Shown in pieces: positions 36,374 through 43,605 of a stretch of DNA of 64,000 nt. Below the pieces are notes generated by a model. That model was not told the origin of the DNA. It searched no databases and saw only the letters and a list, made by a program, of their open reading frames with translations. The stretch's first letter is position 1. Each line of letters starts with the position of its first letter. Source of the DNA: JAEUHO01 sp046350655 (GTDB lineage: Bacteria; Planctomycetota; PLA2; JAEUHO01); the NCBI GenBank assembly GCA_046350655.1, contig JAXMAB010000009.1:248001-312000 (forward strand). Direction: 5' to 3'. Made by a program: the position numbers and the translations under genes.

Positions 36374-37808
36374 GGCGGAGCGCCACCACGGGGTCGAGAC
36401 GGGCCGCGCGCAGCGACGGCAGCAGGCTCGCGAGGAACGCGACCGCCATGCAGCCGCCGGTGATCCACATCATCGCCGGCACGTCGAAGAGGTACGGGAT
36501 CTCCTCGAAGCCGTAGACGTCGGGCGGGAAGAGGTCGATCTTCGTCGTCTCGCGGAGCCAGTCGCGGAAGGGGTTGAGCGCCCGCGTGAGCCCGATCCCG
36601 AGGAGCACCCCGAGCAGGCCGCCGAGCAGGCCGATCAGCACGCCGCTCAACAGGAACACCGTCATCACGCCGCGCGCCGTCGCGCCGAGCGCGAGGAGCA
36701 CGCCGATGTCGCGGGTCTTCTCGATGACGGTGAGCGTCAGCGTCGCGAGGATCGTGAACCCCGCGAGGAGGCCGATGAACGCGATGACGATCGCGAGCAG
36801 CATCTTCTCGTTGTTCACCGCCATCAGGATCGAGCCGCGCTGGTCCTGCCAGCTCGCGCCGGACATGCCCGCCACGCCGTGGTCGGCGCACCAGCCCACG
36901 ATCGCCTGCTTCGACTGCTCGACGCGCTGGTAGTCGGGCACCGAGATCGCGACCTCCGAGTACGGCACCTTCTCCGGCGGCGTGTCCGCCGGCTTCGGGG
37001 CCCGCCCGCCGCCCGGCGGCGGGGGCGGGAGCGGCGAGCTGAACTTCCACAGCATCGCGCGGTCGAAGTAGACGCGCGCCACGTCCGCGTCGCGCTCCTT
37101 CGAGTCGTAGACCGCCGACACCACGACGTCCTTCGAGCTGACCTTGTAGTCCGGGTTCCCGTCGGCGTCGGTCGTCTCACGGACGATCGTCAGCGGGACC
37201 TTCCGGGCGAGATAGGACTTGGCCTCGTTCTTCACGTCCGGCGGCAGGCCGATGAACCGGTTGAGGAACGTCAGGCTGAACATCCCCTTGAGCGTCTCGG
37301 CGTCGCCGTCGGGCCCCCATCGCGCGAGCGACGACGGGCTCGAGAACGGGTCGCGCGGGTCCTCGGCCGCGACCACGAGGTGGACGAGGCCCGAGACGTC
37401 GCGCAGCCCGCGCCGACGGCTGTCCTCGACGAAGCGCTGCTCGCGGCGCCAGTCCACGCCGACGCCGGTCATGAAGTGGTAGCCGGTCCCGGTGCCCGAG
37501 ACGCGGCGCGTGGACTCGTACGGGTGCGCCACGTACGCCGTGAGCCGCGGCACGCACGCCACGACGTCCGGGCTGCGCTGCAGCATCCGCTCGAGCTCCG
37601 GGTAGTCCGGCGGCTGGTCGGGCCCCGTCGGCGAGAGCTCGACGTCGGCGAGCGTGCCGCGGATGACGCGCTTCGTCTCGGTCGAGAAGCCGGTGAATAC
37701 CGACCACACGACGATCATGACCGCCACGCCGACCATGACCCCGACGACCGACAGCCAGTTCACGAGGCGCGTCCGGAAGTAGCGGACGCTCAGGAAGCGG
37801 CGGTACAC
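36366..37808 (-). CDS. LolC/LolE-like FtsX-family permease
   Basis: 480 residues from a GTG. An N-terminal segment RYFRTRLVNWLSVVGVMVGVAVMI is the LolC/E-type first helix with an Arg-Thr-Arg basic patch, followed by a large periplasmic domain (about residues 45-320) with a Pro-rich insert (PPPPPGGGRAPKPADTPPE) and a second half AISVPDYQ...SGASWQDQRGSILMAVNNEKMLLAI. Three C-terminal helices (FIGLLAGFTILATLTLTVIEKTRDIGVLLALGA) form the FtsX core. Known: partner of LolD for lipoprotein export. It is the first gene of a three-gene run that ends with the 46-residue membrane peptide. Confidence 0.9.
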   Translation of the reverse strand: MYRRFLSVRYFRTRLVNWLSVVGVMVGVAVMIVVWSVFTGFSTETKRVIRGTLADVELSPTGPDQPPDYPELERMLQRSPDVVACVPRLTAYVAHPYESTRRVSGTGTGYHFMTGVGVDWRREQRFVEDSRRRGLRDVSGLVHLVVAAEDPRDPFSSPSSLARWGPDGDAETLKGMFSLTFLNRFIGLPPDVKNEAKSYLARKVPLTIVRETTDADGNPDYKVSSKDVVVSAVYDSKERDADVARVYFDRAMLWKFSSPLPPPPPGGGRAPKPADTPPEKVPYSEVAISVPDYQRVEQSKQAIVGWCADHGVAGMSGASWQDQRGSILMAVNNEKMLLAIVIAFIGLLAGFTILATLTLTVIEKTRDIGVLLALGATARGVMTVFLLSGVLIGLLGGLLGVLLGIGLTRALNPFRDWLRETTKIDLFPPDVYGFEEIPYLFDVPAMMWITGGCMAVAFLASLLPSLRAARLDPVVALRHE

Positions 37809-37914
37809 GGGGCGGGCTCCGGGGGCGAGCGGACAGGCTACGCGAGGACCGTCACCTCGGGGTCATTTCCCGGTCGGCCCGGCCGGTCCGCGTCGGCGGG
37901 ACCTCGACGGCGAA

Positions 37915-37928
37915 CGGGCCTCGCGGTC
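37915..37928. repeat. Single arm of the dispersed palindromic repeat
   Basis: CGGGCCTCGCGGTC in the 188-bp gap between the permease gene and the RseB-like gene, with a partly matching GGACCGCG at 37940-37947. Confidence 0.45.
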
Positions 37929-37996
37929 GCCCTCCGGCGGACCGCGTCCCGGGGCGACCGCGTCGGGACCCCGTGGACCCGACCTCGGCCGGACGG

Positions 37997-39112
37997 TCAG
38001 CGACCGCCGGTCGCGTCGTGCAGCGGCACCTCGCCCGGCTTCGTCGGGGAGACGCGCACGAGCGTGCGGATCGTCTGGACGTAGTCGTCCGCCGCGAGCC
38101 CGCGGAAGCCGACGAGCGCGACCGCGACATCGGGGAGGTCGTCGCGCCGCAGCACGACGCGGCAGCCGTCGTCCCGACGGTGGACGAGGATCGCGTCGGC
38201 GCCCTCGAGCATCTCCTCGGGCGTCTGCGCGGACGACGTCGGGCAGGTGGTGCGCCCCGCGGCGTTCGTCTGCTCGCGGGCGAGGGCCTCGAGCCGGCGC
38301 ATGTCGGCGCGGCGGGTGATGAACAGGTTCATCCGCACCAGGCCGTCGGTGTAGGCCACCCAGGCGACCGGCAGCTTCTCGCCCGAGACGTCGCCGCGGG
38401 GCGGACGGTCGTCGTACCCGAAGTCCGCGCGGCGAAACCGCGGCGGCAGCCGCGTCGGCTCGTAGATCGGCACCGTCACGCGCGCCGCGAACGCCGCGAA
38501 GTCGGCGCCGCCGGCGTCGGGCGCCGTGCGCGCCGGGAGGGCGCGGACGGGGACCGGCGTCGGCGTCCAGCCCGCGAGGTCGCGCCCGACGAGCTCGACG
38601 GACCGGAGCACCTCGCCGGCGCCGTCGCGCTCGACGAGCCGCACCAGCTCGCCCGTCGAGACGCGGAACCAGGCCCGGCGCGACGGGCCGCCGTCGCGCG
38701 ACCACTCGAAGGACACCGCGCGCTCGTCGCCCTGGCCCTCGACGACGGGGCCGGCGGTGAGCGGGTACGCCTTCAGGAACTGCTCGACGTCGCCGAGGAG
38801 GTGGCGCGTGAGGTCGCGGCACGGGGCCGGCAGCACCGGCGCACCCGGGCGGTCGAGCAGCCGGATCTGGCACAGGTCGGCCTGCGCCGGGTCGCGCGCG
38901 AACAGCCGCTCGCGCGTCCACATCTGCTCGACGATCCGCCAGCGCCCGTCGCTGAACCCGCGCTGCGCCGCGCGGGTGAGCATCGCGTCGGCGTCCTCCG
39001 CCGCGCGCTCGTCCGGGCCCGACCGCGGCAGCATCGCCAGCGTCCCGGCCCCGAGCCCCGCGCCGAGCAGGACGGCGAACCCGAGGGACGCGAGGGGGGA
39101 CGGACGTCGCAC
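37997..39112 (-). CDS. Membrane-anchored protein resembling RseB/MucB-type anti-sigma regulators
   Basis: 371 residues from a GTG at 39112 (GGAG 11 bases upstream); a GTG at 39172 would add 20 residues without membrane character. One N-terminal helix (LASLGFAVLLGAGLGAGTLAM) precedes an exported domain: RTAQRGFSDGRWRIVEQMW-like start, ERAVSFEWSRDG, AWFRVSTGELVRLVERDGAGEVLRSVELVG, and a C-terminal part VAWVAYTDGLVRMNLFITR. The order of a lipid-binding-like beta domain followed by a small C-terminal domain recalls RseB (MucB). This is an inference from the shape and the neighbouring anti-sigma-like gene; no sigma factor gene is adjacent. Confidence 0.62.
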   Translation of the reverse strand: MRRPSPLASLGFAVLLGAGLGAGTLAMLPRSGPDERAAEDADAMLTRAAQRGFSDGRWRIVEQMWTRERLFARDPAQADLCQIRLLDRPGAPVLPAPCRDLTRHLLGDVEQFLKAYPLTAGPVVEGQGDERAVSFEWSRDGGPSRRAWFRVSTGELVRLVERDGAGEVLRSVELVGRDLAGWTPTPVPVRALPARTAPDAGGADFAAFAARVTVPIYEPTRLPPRFRRADFGYDDRPPRGDVSGEKLPVAWVAYTDGLVRMNLFITRRADMRRLEALAREQTNAAGRTTCPTSSAQTPEEMLEGADAILVHRRDDGCRVVLRRDDLPDVAVALVGFRGLAADDYVQTIRTLVRVSPTKPGEVPLHDATGGR

Positions 39113-39202
39113 GATCGAGAGGTCTCCGGCGGGACACGCGAACCCCGACGGACGCGGTCGCCCGCGGGCCACGCGCCCGCGAACCGACGCGTCCGCCCCG
39201 GC

Positions 39203-39694
39203 CTACGGGCCGTCGAGGGGGTCGAACGAAGCGTTCACGATCGAGGCCGACGTCCAGTCCTCGCGCGCCGGGTCGTTCACGACGCGGACGCGCGGGGGCG
39301 GCGACTTCGCCTCGGGGTGCAGGGTCTCCCAGGCCGGCGCCGGCCCGCGCGACCCGGCGCGGAGCGCCCCCCCGACCACGAACACGACCGCGGCGGCCGC
39401 CGCGGCGGCGCCGACCATCGCGAGCAGCCGACCCCGCTCGCCCGCGAGGCGCGTCCACGGCACGACGCGGGCGGGCGAGGCCGCGGCCTCGAGCACGCGC
39501 GCGCGCAGGTCGGCGGGGACCGGGGGAGCGGCCATCCCGCGCAGCGCGGCCTCGACGGCCGGCGACAGCGTCCGCATCCGGGGATCGGGGGCCGATCCCC
39601 CATGCGTCCTGCCGGGCGACGCGCCGCCGTCCGGGCCGCCCACGAACGGGGGGCCCTCGAACGACGACGGCGTACCGGGGGGCGGACGGGTCAT
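39203..39694 (-). CDS. Small membrane protein, anti-sigma-factor-like
   Basis: 163 residues from an ATG at 39694; a GTG at 39718 is an alternative, and neither has a ribosome site. A Pro/Gly-rich N-terminal 40 residues is followed by MRTLSPAVEAALRGMAAPPVPADLRARVLEAA, the kind of helical segment seen before the membrane helix of anti-sigma factors, then a helix (LLAMVGAAAAAAAVVFVVGG) and a short exported tail. No zinc-binding HxxxCxxC is present. With the RseB-like gene 90 bp downstream it could form a membrane stress pair, but the regulated sigma factor is not in the window. Confidence 0.6.
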   Translation of the reverse strand: MTRPPPGTPSSFEGPPFVGGPDGGASPGRTHGGSAPDPRMRTLSPAVEAALRGMAAPPVPADLRARVLEAAASPARVVPWTRLAGERGRLLAMVGAAAAAAAVVFVVGGALRAGSRGPAPAWETLHPEAKSPPPRVRVVNDPAREDWTSASIVNASFDPLDGP

Positions 39695-39891
39695 GTCGAA
39701 GGGAGGACGCTCGGTCACCCCGGGATGTTCCGCGCCCGGGGCGGCCGTGTCCAGCGTCCCCCGCCGACGCTTCTCTCGGTACCATGCTCGCTTCGACGTC
39801 GCGCCCGCTCCGCCCCCCCGGGGTGACGGGCGCGGCACGGCGACCGCTCCGTCGGGCGTCCCTCCGTTCGCGGCGGGGCCCCTTCGTTTCC

Positions 39892-39919
39892 TTGACCCCC
39901 CGGGCGGTCTCCGTACCTT
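39892..39919 (+). promoter_or_regulatory. Probable rplC promoter
   Basis: TTGACC (39892-39897) and TACCTT (39914-39919) are 16 bp apart; transcription would begin near 39927, leaving a 20-nt leader containing CGGAGGT. It is the clearest sigma-70-like site in the window. Confidence 0.55.
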
Positions 39920-39947
39920 GCTCGGCCCGGTCGGAGGTACGCCCCAG

Positions 39948-40616
39948 ATGTCCATCGCGATGCTGTCCAAGGGTCTCGTCGGCACCAAGCTCGGCATGAC
40001 CCAGCTCTACGAGGACAACGGCGACGTCGTGCCCTGCACGCTCGTCGAGGCCGGCCCCTGCACGGTCACCCAGGTCAAGAAGGCCGACGGCCCGGACAAG
40101 TACGAGGCGATCCAGATCGGCTTCGGCGACCGCCGCGAGAAGCTGACCTCGAAGCCCCAGGCCGGCCACTTCAAGAAGGCCAAGGTCGAGCCGAAGCGCT
40201 TCCTGCGCGAGGTCCGCCTCGCCCCGGGCGCCGTCGGCGAGACGAAGGTCGGCGACGCGCTGACCTGCGCGATCTTCGCCCAGGGCGAGTACGTGGACGT
40301 GATCGGCACGATGAAGGGCCGCGGCTTCAGCGGCGTCGTCCGCCGCCACGGCTTCGCGACGCAGAAGGAGTCGCACGGCGCGCACTACCACTGGCGTCAC
40401 GCGGGCTCGATCGGCTGCCGCAAGCCGGAGCACACCCGCCGCGGCACGCGCATGGGCGGCCAGTTCGGCAACACGCGCAAGACGGTCCAGAACCTGCTCG
40501 TCGCGCGCGTGGACGCCGAGAAGAACCTCCTCTACATCCGCGGCGCGATCCCGGGCCCGACGGGCGGCATGGTGATGATCCGCGCGTCGAAGAAGCGCAA
40601 GGCCAAGGTCGCGTAA
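39948..40616 (+). CDS. rplC: 50S ribosomal protein L3
   Basis: 222 residues from an ATG with CGGAGGT ten bases upstream. GLVGTKLGMTQLYEDNGDVVPCTLVEAG at the N-terminus, GTMKGRGFSGVVRRHGF, HGAHYHWRHAGSIG, GTRMGGQFGNTRKTVQNLLV and the C-terminal GPTGGMVMIRASKK are L3 hallmarks. L3 contacts 23S rRNA near the peptidyl transferase centre and starts large-subunit assembly. Oddly, the gene stands alone: no rpsJ, rplD, rplW or rplB lies next to it, it has its own promoter, and a strong palindrome follows. In most bacteria it sits in the S10 operon. Confidence 0.97.
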   Translation: MSIAMLSKGLVGTKLGMTQLYEDNGDVVPCTLVEAGPCTVTQVKKADGPDKYEAIQIGFGDRREKLTSKPQAGHFKKAKVEPKRFLREVRLAPGAVGETKVGDALTCAIFAQGEYVDVIGTMKGRGFSGVVRRHGFATQKESHGAHYHWRHAGSIGCRKPEHTRRGTRMGGQFGNTRKTVQNLLVARVDAEKNLLYIRGAIPGPTGGMVMIRASKKRKAKVA

Positions 40617-40637
40617 CGCGTCCTCGCACGGAACCTG

Positions 40638-40669
40638 ACGGGCCCCGCGGACGCGTCCGCGGGGCCCGT
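40638..40669 (+). terminator. Strong palindrome after rplC
   Basis: Perfect 32-bp palindrome built on GGGCCCCGCGGACGCGTCC and its complement, 21 bp after the rplC stop and followed by TGCGTTT. It is a likely rho-independent terminator that confirms a monocistronic rplC transcript. Confidence 0.75.
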
Positions 40670-40714
40670 TGCGTTTCCGGGGCGACGCTTGCGTGACCGG
40701 CGCGGCCGTGTCGT

Positions 40715-40750
40715 CTCCGGCACGTCCCGGGACTCCGGCACGTCCCGGGA
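40715..40750. repeat. 18-bp tandem duplication
   Basis: CTCCGGCACGTCCCGGGA occurs twice head to tail (40715-40732, 40733-40750). A GGGCCC...GGGCCC hairpin with a CCTTCGGAAGG core follows at 40758-40778 and could end transcription of the minus-strand gene at 40914. Confidence 0.6.
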
Positions 40751-40841
40751 CCGGTGAGGGCCCCCTTCGGAAGGGCCCGCCCGGGGACGGCGTCGTGTGC
40801 GGCCCCGCCGCGCGGGCGCCCTTCGGGCCGCGGTCGGGTCC

Positions 40842-40883
40842 CGGGACCGCGAGGCCCGGCGGCCGGCGGGCCTCGCGGTCCCG
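40842..40883. repeat. Best-preserved copy of the dispersed palindromic repeat
   Basis: Perfect 17-bp arms CGGGACCGCGAGGCCCG (40842-40858) and CGGGCCTCGCGGTCCCG (40867-40883) with an 8-bp loop, located 30 bp beyond the stop of the minus-strand gene. Confidence 0.75.
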
Positions 40884-40913
40884 GGAACGGGGCTCGCGTC
40901 CGCTCGCGCGCCG

Positions 40914-41447
40914 CTACGCCGACAGCAGGCGCGTCTTCACGTAGTTCTCGCCCTTCTTCGTCAGCTTGAAGAGGCCGGCGCCCAGCGACTCGACGAAGCG
41001 CTTGCGGTCCGTGAGGTCGTCGAGGATCGCGTCGAGGTCGCCGGGGACGCGGAGGCCGAGCGCGGCGAAGCAGCCCGCGATCTCGCGCTCCGTGAACGTC
41101 TCGAGGCGCTCGTAGTTCCACAGGTAGAAGGCGAGCGCGACGACACGGCGATCCGGCTCGGCGGCCTCCGGGCCGAGGCGGCGGAGGAAGCGGCCGAACT
41201 CGGGGGACCGCGGCACGAACGCGGCCGGCGTCGGCGCCGCGGCGGCGGGCGCGGGCGCGACGTCCGGCGCGGCGGACGCGGGCGCGGGCGGGGACGCCGG
41301 CGCGGCGGCGGCCGCGGGCGTACGGCGCCCCCGGTCGGCGGCGCGGGCGACGAGGGGCTCGACGGCGGTCTCGTAGAACGCTCGGGAGCCCTCGTAGGCG
41401 AGACGGAGGGTGCCCAGGCGGATGTGGACGCGCACGTCGTGGGACAT
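40914..41447 (-). CDS. Protein of unknown function with winged-helix-like C-terminus
   Basis: 177 residues from an ATG. The N-terminal 45 residues (HDVRVHIRLGTLRLAYEGSR) look folded, then an Ala/Pro-rich linker (about 45-85), then a helical part: FVPRSPEFGRFLRRLG, RVVALAFYLWNYERLETFTE, IAGCFAALGLRVPGDLDAIL, DLTDRKRFVESLGAGLFKLT and KKGENYVKTRLLSA. The last 70 residues resemble a winged-helix domain with LxxLxxxGxFxxxxxGxYxLTxxGxxYV. It may be a DNA-binding or scaffold protein. Not recognised as a named family. Divergent from the repeat-domain gene at 41811. Confidence 0.7.
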   Translation of the reverse strand: MSHDVRVHIRLGTLRLAYEGSRAFYETAVEPLVARAADRGRRTPAAAAAPASPPAPASAAPDVAPAPAAAAPTPAAFVPRSPEFGRFLRRLGPEAAEPDRRVVALAFYLWNYERLETFTEREIAGCFAALGLRVPGDLDAILDDLTDRKRFVESLGAGLFKLTKKGENYVKTRLLSA

Positions 41448-41742
41448 CGATGGATCCTGCGAGCGAAGGAGGCGCTTCGACATGCAAGCGCGAGGACACG
41501 ACCAGGGAGAAGCGGGCCGCGACGGGCCGGGGCGCGTGCGCTTCGTCACCGAAGCCGCGGAGGCCGGCGTCGCGGGGCCGGGAGTGTAGCCGAGCGGCGC
41601 GGCGCACCCCACCGGGAAACCGCGCTCGGGCGGCCGGAAGGCCCGGGGGACCCCGGTGACGGTGCAACCCCCGAAGGGGCCACGACTTCCGGCGACGGAC
41701 GAATCGAGTGCGAGCCACCGGGGGGGGCTCGAAGTTGCCGTT

Positions 41743-41770
41743 CTTGCGGCCCGCCCCCCGCCACCGCAAG
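41743..41770. other. Inverted repeat in the divergent intergenic region
   Basis: CTTGCGG (41743-41749) and CCGCAAG (41764-41770) lie 41-68 bp upstream of the GTG at 41811, inside the 363-bp gap between two divergent orphan genes. It could be an operator. The rest of this gap is GC-rich with no feature I recognise. Confidence 0.35.
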
Positions 41771-41810
41771 ATGCGCGCGACCGCCCCGCCGGTCCCCTGG
41801 AGTGACGACC

Positions 41811-42458
41811 GTGATCCACGTGTGGCCCGACGTCGCCGCTGCGACGAGCCCGGCCTTGAAGGTCCGTGACCAGCTCGACTACCTCGTGTGGATCGCGGCG
41901 ACGGTCGAGCCCTTGGGCTTCCACGGGGGGCCGGACCTCGAGACGTGGCGCGGGCGGGTCCAGCGCGCGTACGCCGCGCTCGTCGACTCGATGGCGCCCG
42001 GCCACGGCGACCCGCTCCCGCCGGACGTCCCCCCCGCCGTGCAGCCGGGCACGTGGCCCGACGTCGCGGCCGCGACGATCCCGGGCATGACGATCCGTCA
42101 CCAGTTGTCGGTGATCGGGAGCATCGCCGCGCACACGCGCGAGGACCGCGGCTTCCCGCGCACGCCGGCCGAGACGGCGACGTGGACGCAGCGCATCCAG
42201 ACGGCGTACGACGCGATGGACCACGGTCCGTCGATGCCGGTGCCGCCGACCGCCCGCACCCAGCCCCCGCCGCCGCCGGCGCCGGCCGCGAAGGGGAAGC
42301 GGCGGACGACGGCGACGGCCACCAAGCCGTCGGCGGGCGCGAAGAAGGCGGCGCACCGCCCGCCGGCCGCGAAGACGGGCGGGAAGAAGGCGGCGCCGAA
42401 GAAGGCGCCCGCGAAGAAGGCGGCCCCGAAGAAGGCGGCCGGCAAGCGCAAGCGCTGA
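41811..42458 (+). CDS. Protein with two tandem WPDVAAAT repeats and a histone H1-like Lys/Ala tail
   Basis: 215 residues from a GTG with GGAG eight bases upstream. Two repeats of about 55 residues are visible: WPDVAAATSPALKVRDQLDY...RVQRAYAAL (residues 4-55) and WPDVAAATIPGMTIRHQLSV...RIQTAYDAM (about 84-137). Each has the order WPDVAAAT, VRxQL, then a Trp near the end and a QxAYxAx helix. A Pro-rich hinge follows, then a tail of about 60 residues made of Lys, Ala and Pro (AAPKKAPAKKAAPKKAAGKR), like the C-terminal domain of histone H1 or bacterial Hc1/HctB-type proteins. Inferred: nucleoid- or RNA-associated protein. The repeat family is not one I recognise. Confidence 0.75.
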   Translation: MIHVWPDVAAATSPALKVRDQLDYLVWIAATVEPLGFHGGPDLETWRGRVQRAYAALVDSMAPGHGDPLPPDVPPAVQPGTWPDVAAATIPGMTIRHQLSVIGSIAAHTREDRGFPRTPAETATWTQRIQTAYDAMDHGPSMPVPPTARTQPPPPPAPAAKGKRRTTATATKPSAGAKKAAHRPPAAKTGGKKAAPKKAPAKKAAPKKAAGKRKR

Positions 42459-42523
42459 CGGCGACGCCGGCGGGGCGGCGATCACGGGCGGATCCTGTCC
42501 CCTTGCGGGGGTAGATTCCGTTC

Positions 42524-43147
42524 GTGGCGGTGCGCGGTCGCGTCGGGACGACGCCCGCGTCCGCCCGGAGCCCTCCGTCGGTGATCCCCCCATCGATGAT
42601 GATGCCGAGCGACGCCAGCGGTCGTCTCTCCGTCCGCTTCGTGGACGAGCACTCCGGGCGCAACGACCTCCTCGGGCGCGTGGCCGCGCTCGAGGCGATG
42701 GCCGCCGTCGTGGCGCGGCGCCTCGAGGGCGCCCGACCGGGCTCGCGGTTCCCGCTGCTGCGGCTCGTCGGTCGCCCCACGCCGCTCACCGCGGTCGAGT
42801 GCGACTCGCTCGCGCGCGAGGTCACGCGGCTCCGCCACCTGCTGTCGGCGCTGCCGGCGACGGCCGACCCCGCGCCCGACGCCACCGACGCCGCGCCGGA
42901 CGCTGCCGCGGACGACCCGGCGCCGATCGATGCGGACCCGCTGGCCGACGCGATGCCGCGGGCCCAAGGGGCGCGTGACCCGTCGCCGCGGACGCTCGCC
43001 GACGCGTTCGCGTGGCCGCTGTTCGTGCTCGAGCACATCGCGCGGCTCGGCGCGGCGAGCCGTCGCGGCGCGCGCTTCGAGGTGGGCGACGCCGCGGCCT
43101 TCGCGCGCGACCGCACGCCCTTGAGCCCCCACGCGGCGCGCGTCTGA
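42524..43147 (+). CDS. Protein of unknown function with Asp/Ala/Pro-rich linker
   Basis: 207 residues from a GTG at 42524; a TAGATT box (42513-42518) just in front would make this a leaderless message, while three ATGs at 42596-42604 are alternative starts without ribosome sites. Residues 35-110 are helical (LSVRFVDEHSGRNDLLGRV, ALEAMAAVVARRLEG, VECDSLAREVTRLRHLLSAL), then ATADPAPDATDAAPDAA linker, then LADAFAWPLFVLEHIARLGAASR. No family recognised. A hairpin repeat begins at its stop codon. Confidence 0.6.
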   Translation: MAVRGRVGTTPASARSPPSVIPPSMMMPSDASGRLSVRFVDEHSGRNDLLGRVAALEAMAAVVARRLEGARPGSRFPLLRLVGRPTPLTAVECDSLAREVTRLRHLLSALPATADPAPDATDAAPDAAADDPAPIDADPLADAMPRAQGARDPSPRTLADAFAWPLFVLEHIARLGAASRRGARFEVGDAAAFARDRTPLSPHAARV

Positions 43148-43400
43148 GCGGCTGTGAAGGAATCGGAGATTCCTTCACGGCCGCGAAGCGCGCGCCCGCA
43201 GGGCCCGCACGCCGAGCGGGTTTTCGGGGGTTCGGGCCCCGAAAACCGAGCGAAGGCGACTTCTTCACAGCCCTTGAGCGGCTGTGAAGGAACCGGAGAT
43301 TCCTTCACGGCCGCGAAGCGCGGGCCCGCAGGGCCCGCACGCCGAGCGGGTTTTCGGGGGGTTCGGGCCCCGAAGACCGAGCGAAGGCGACTTCTTCCCA
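43145..43400. repeat. Two tandem 130-bp structured repeats (MITE- or attenuator-like)
   Basis: Unit 1 (43145-43274) and unit 2 (43275-43400) are about 95% alike. Each starts with TGAGCGGC and contains a 17-bp-arm hairpin with a GGA loop (43148-43184 in unit 1), a second hairpin TTTTCGGGG/CCCCGAAAA (43221-43245), and in unit 1 terminal inverted repeats GGCTGTGAAG (43150-43159) and CTTCACAGCC (43263-43272). Unit 2 has a degenerate right end. The block lies between a gene stop and the 3' end of tRNA-Leu. No coding potential is apparent. Confidence 0.8.
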
Positions 43401-43433
43401 GGTTCCGACGCGCGCTCGCGATCGAGGGACGAG

Positions 43434-43518
43434 TGCCGACGGAGGGAATCGAACCCTCACGTCCCGTAAGGGACTCGGGTTTTTGAAACCCGTGCGTCTG
43501 CCGTTCCGCCACGTCGGC
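43434..43518 (-). tRNA. tRNA-Leu (anticodon CAA)
   Basis: Class II tRNA on the minus strand: acceptor GCCGACG/CGTCGGC, D arm, anticodon loop TTCAAAA (CAA), a long variable arm AGTCCCTTACGGGACGT, T arm GAGGG-TTCGATT-CCCTC and discriminator A. CCA is not encoded. Confidence 0.96.
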
Positions 43519-43605
43519 TCGGCCTCGAAGGCTAGAGGCTAGGGACGATCGCCGGGCGCGTCAACGCGGACGCCGGGTCCACGCCGCGCGCGCCGACCGC
43601 GTGCG

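Noticed and set aside
42482..43132. Minus-strand frame antisense to the 42524 gene
   Set aside because: Product is a run of Arg/Val/Gly without structure; the plus-strand frame has clearer helical segments and a fitting stop hairpin.
43145..43400. CRISPR array
   Set aside because: Only two units, 130 bp each, with no spacers and no cas genes.
43154..43486. Open frames across the tandem 130-bp repeats and tRNA-Leu
   Set aside because: They read through hairpin repeats and a tRNA gene, and lack ribosome sites and coding-type base use.
43400..43518. Attachment site of an integrated element at tRNA-Leu
   Set aside because: No duplicate of the tRNA 3' end and no integrase gene were seen nearby.
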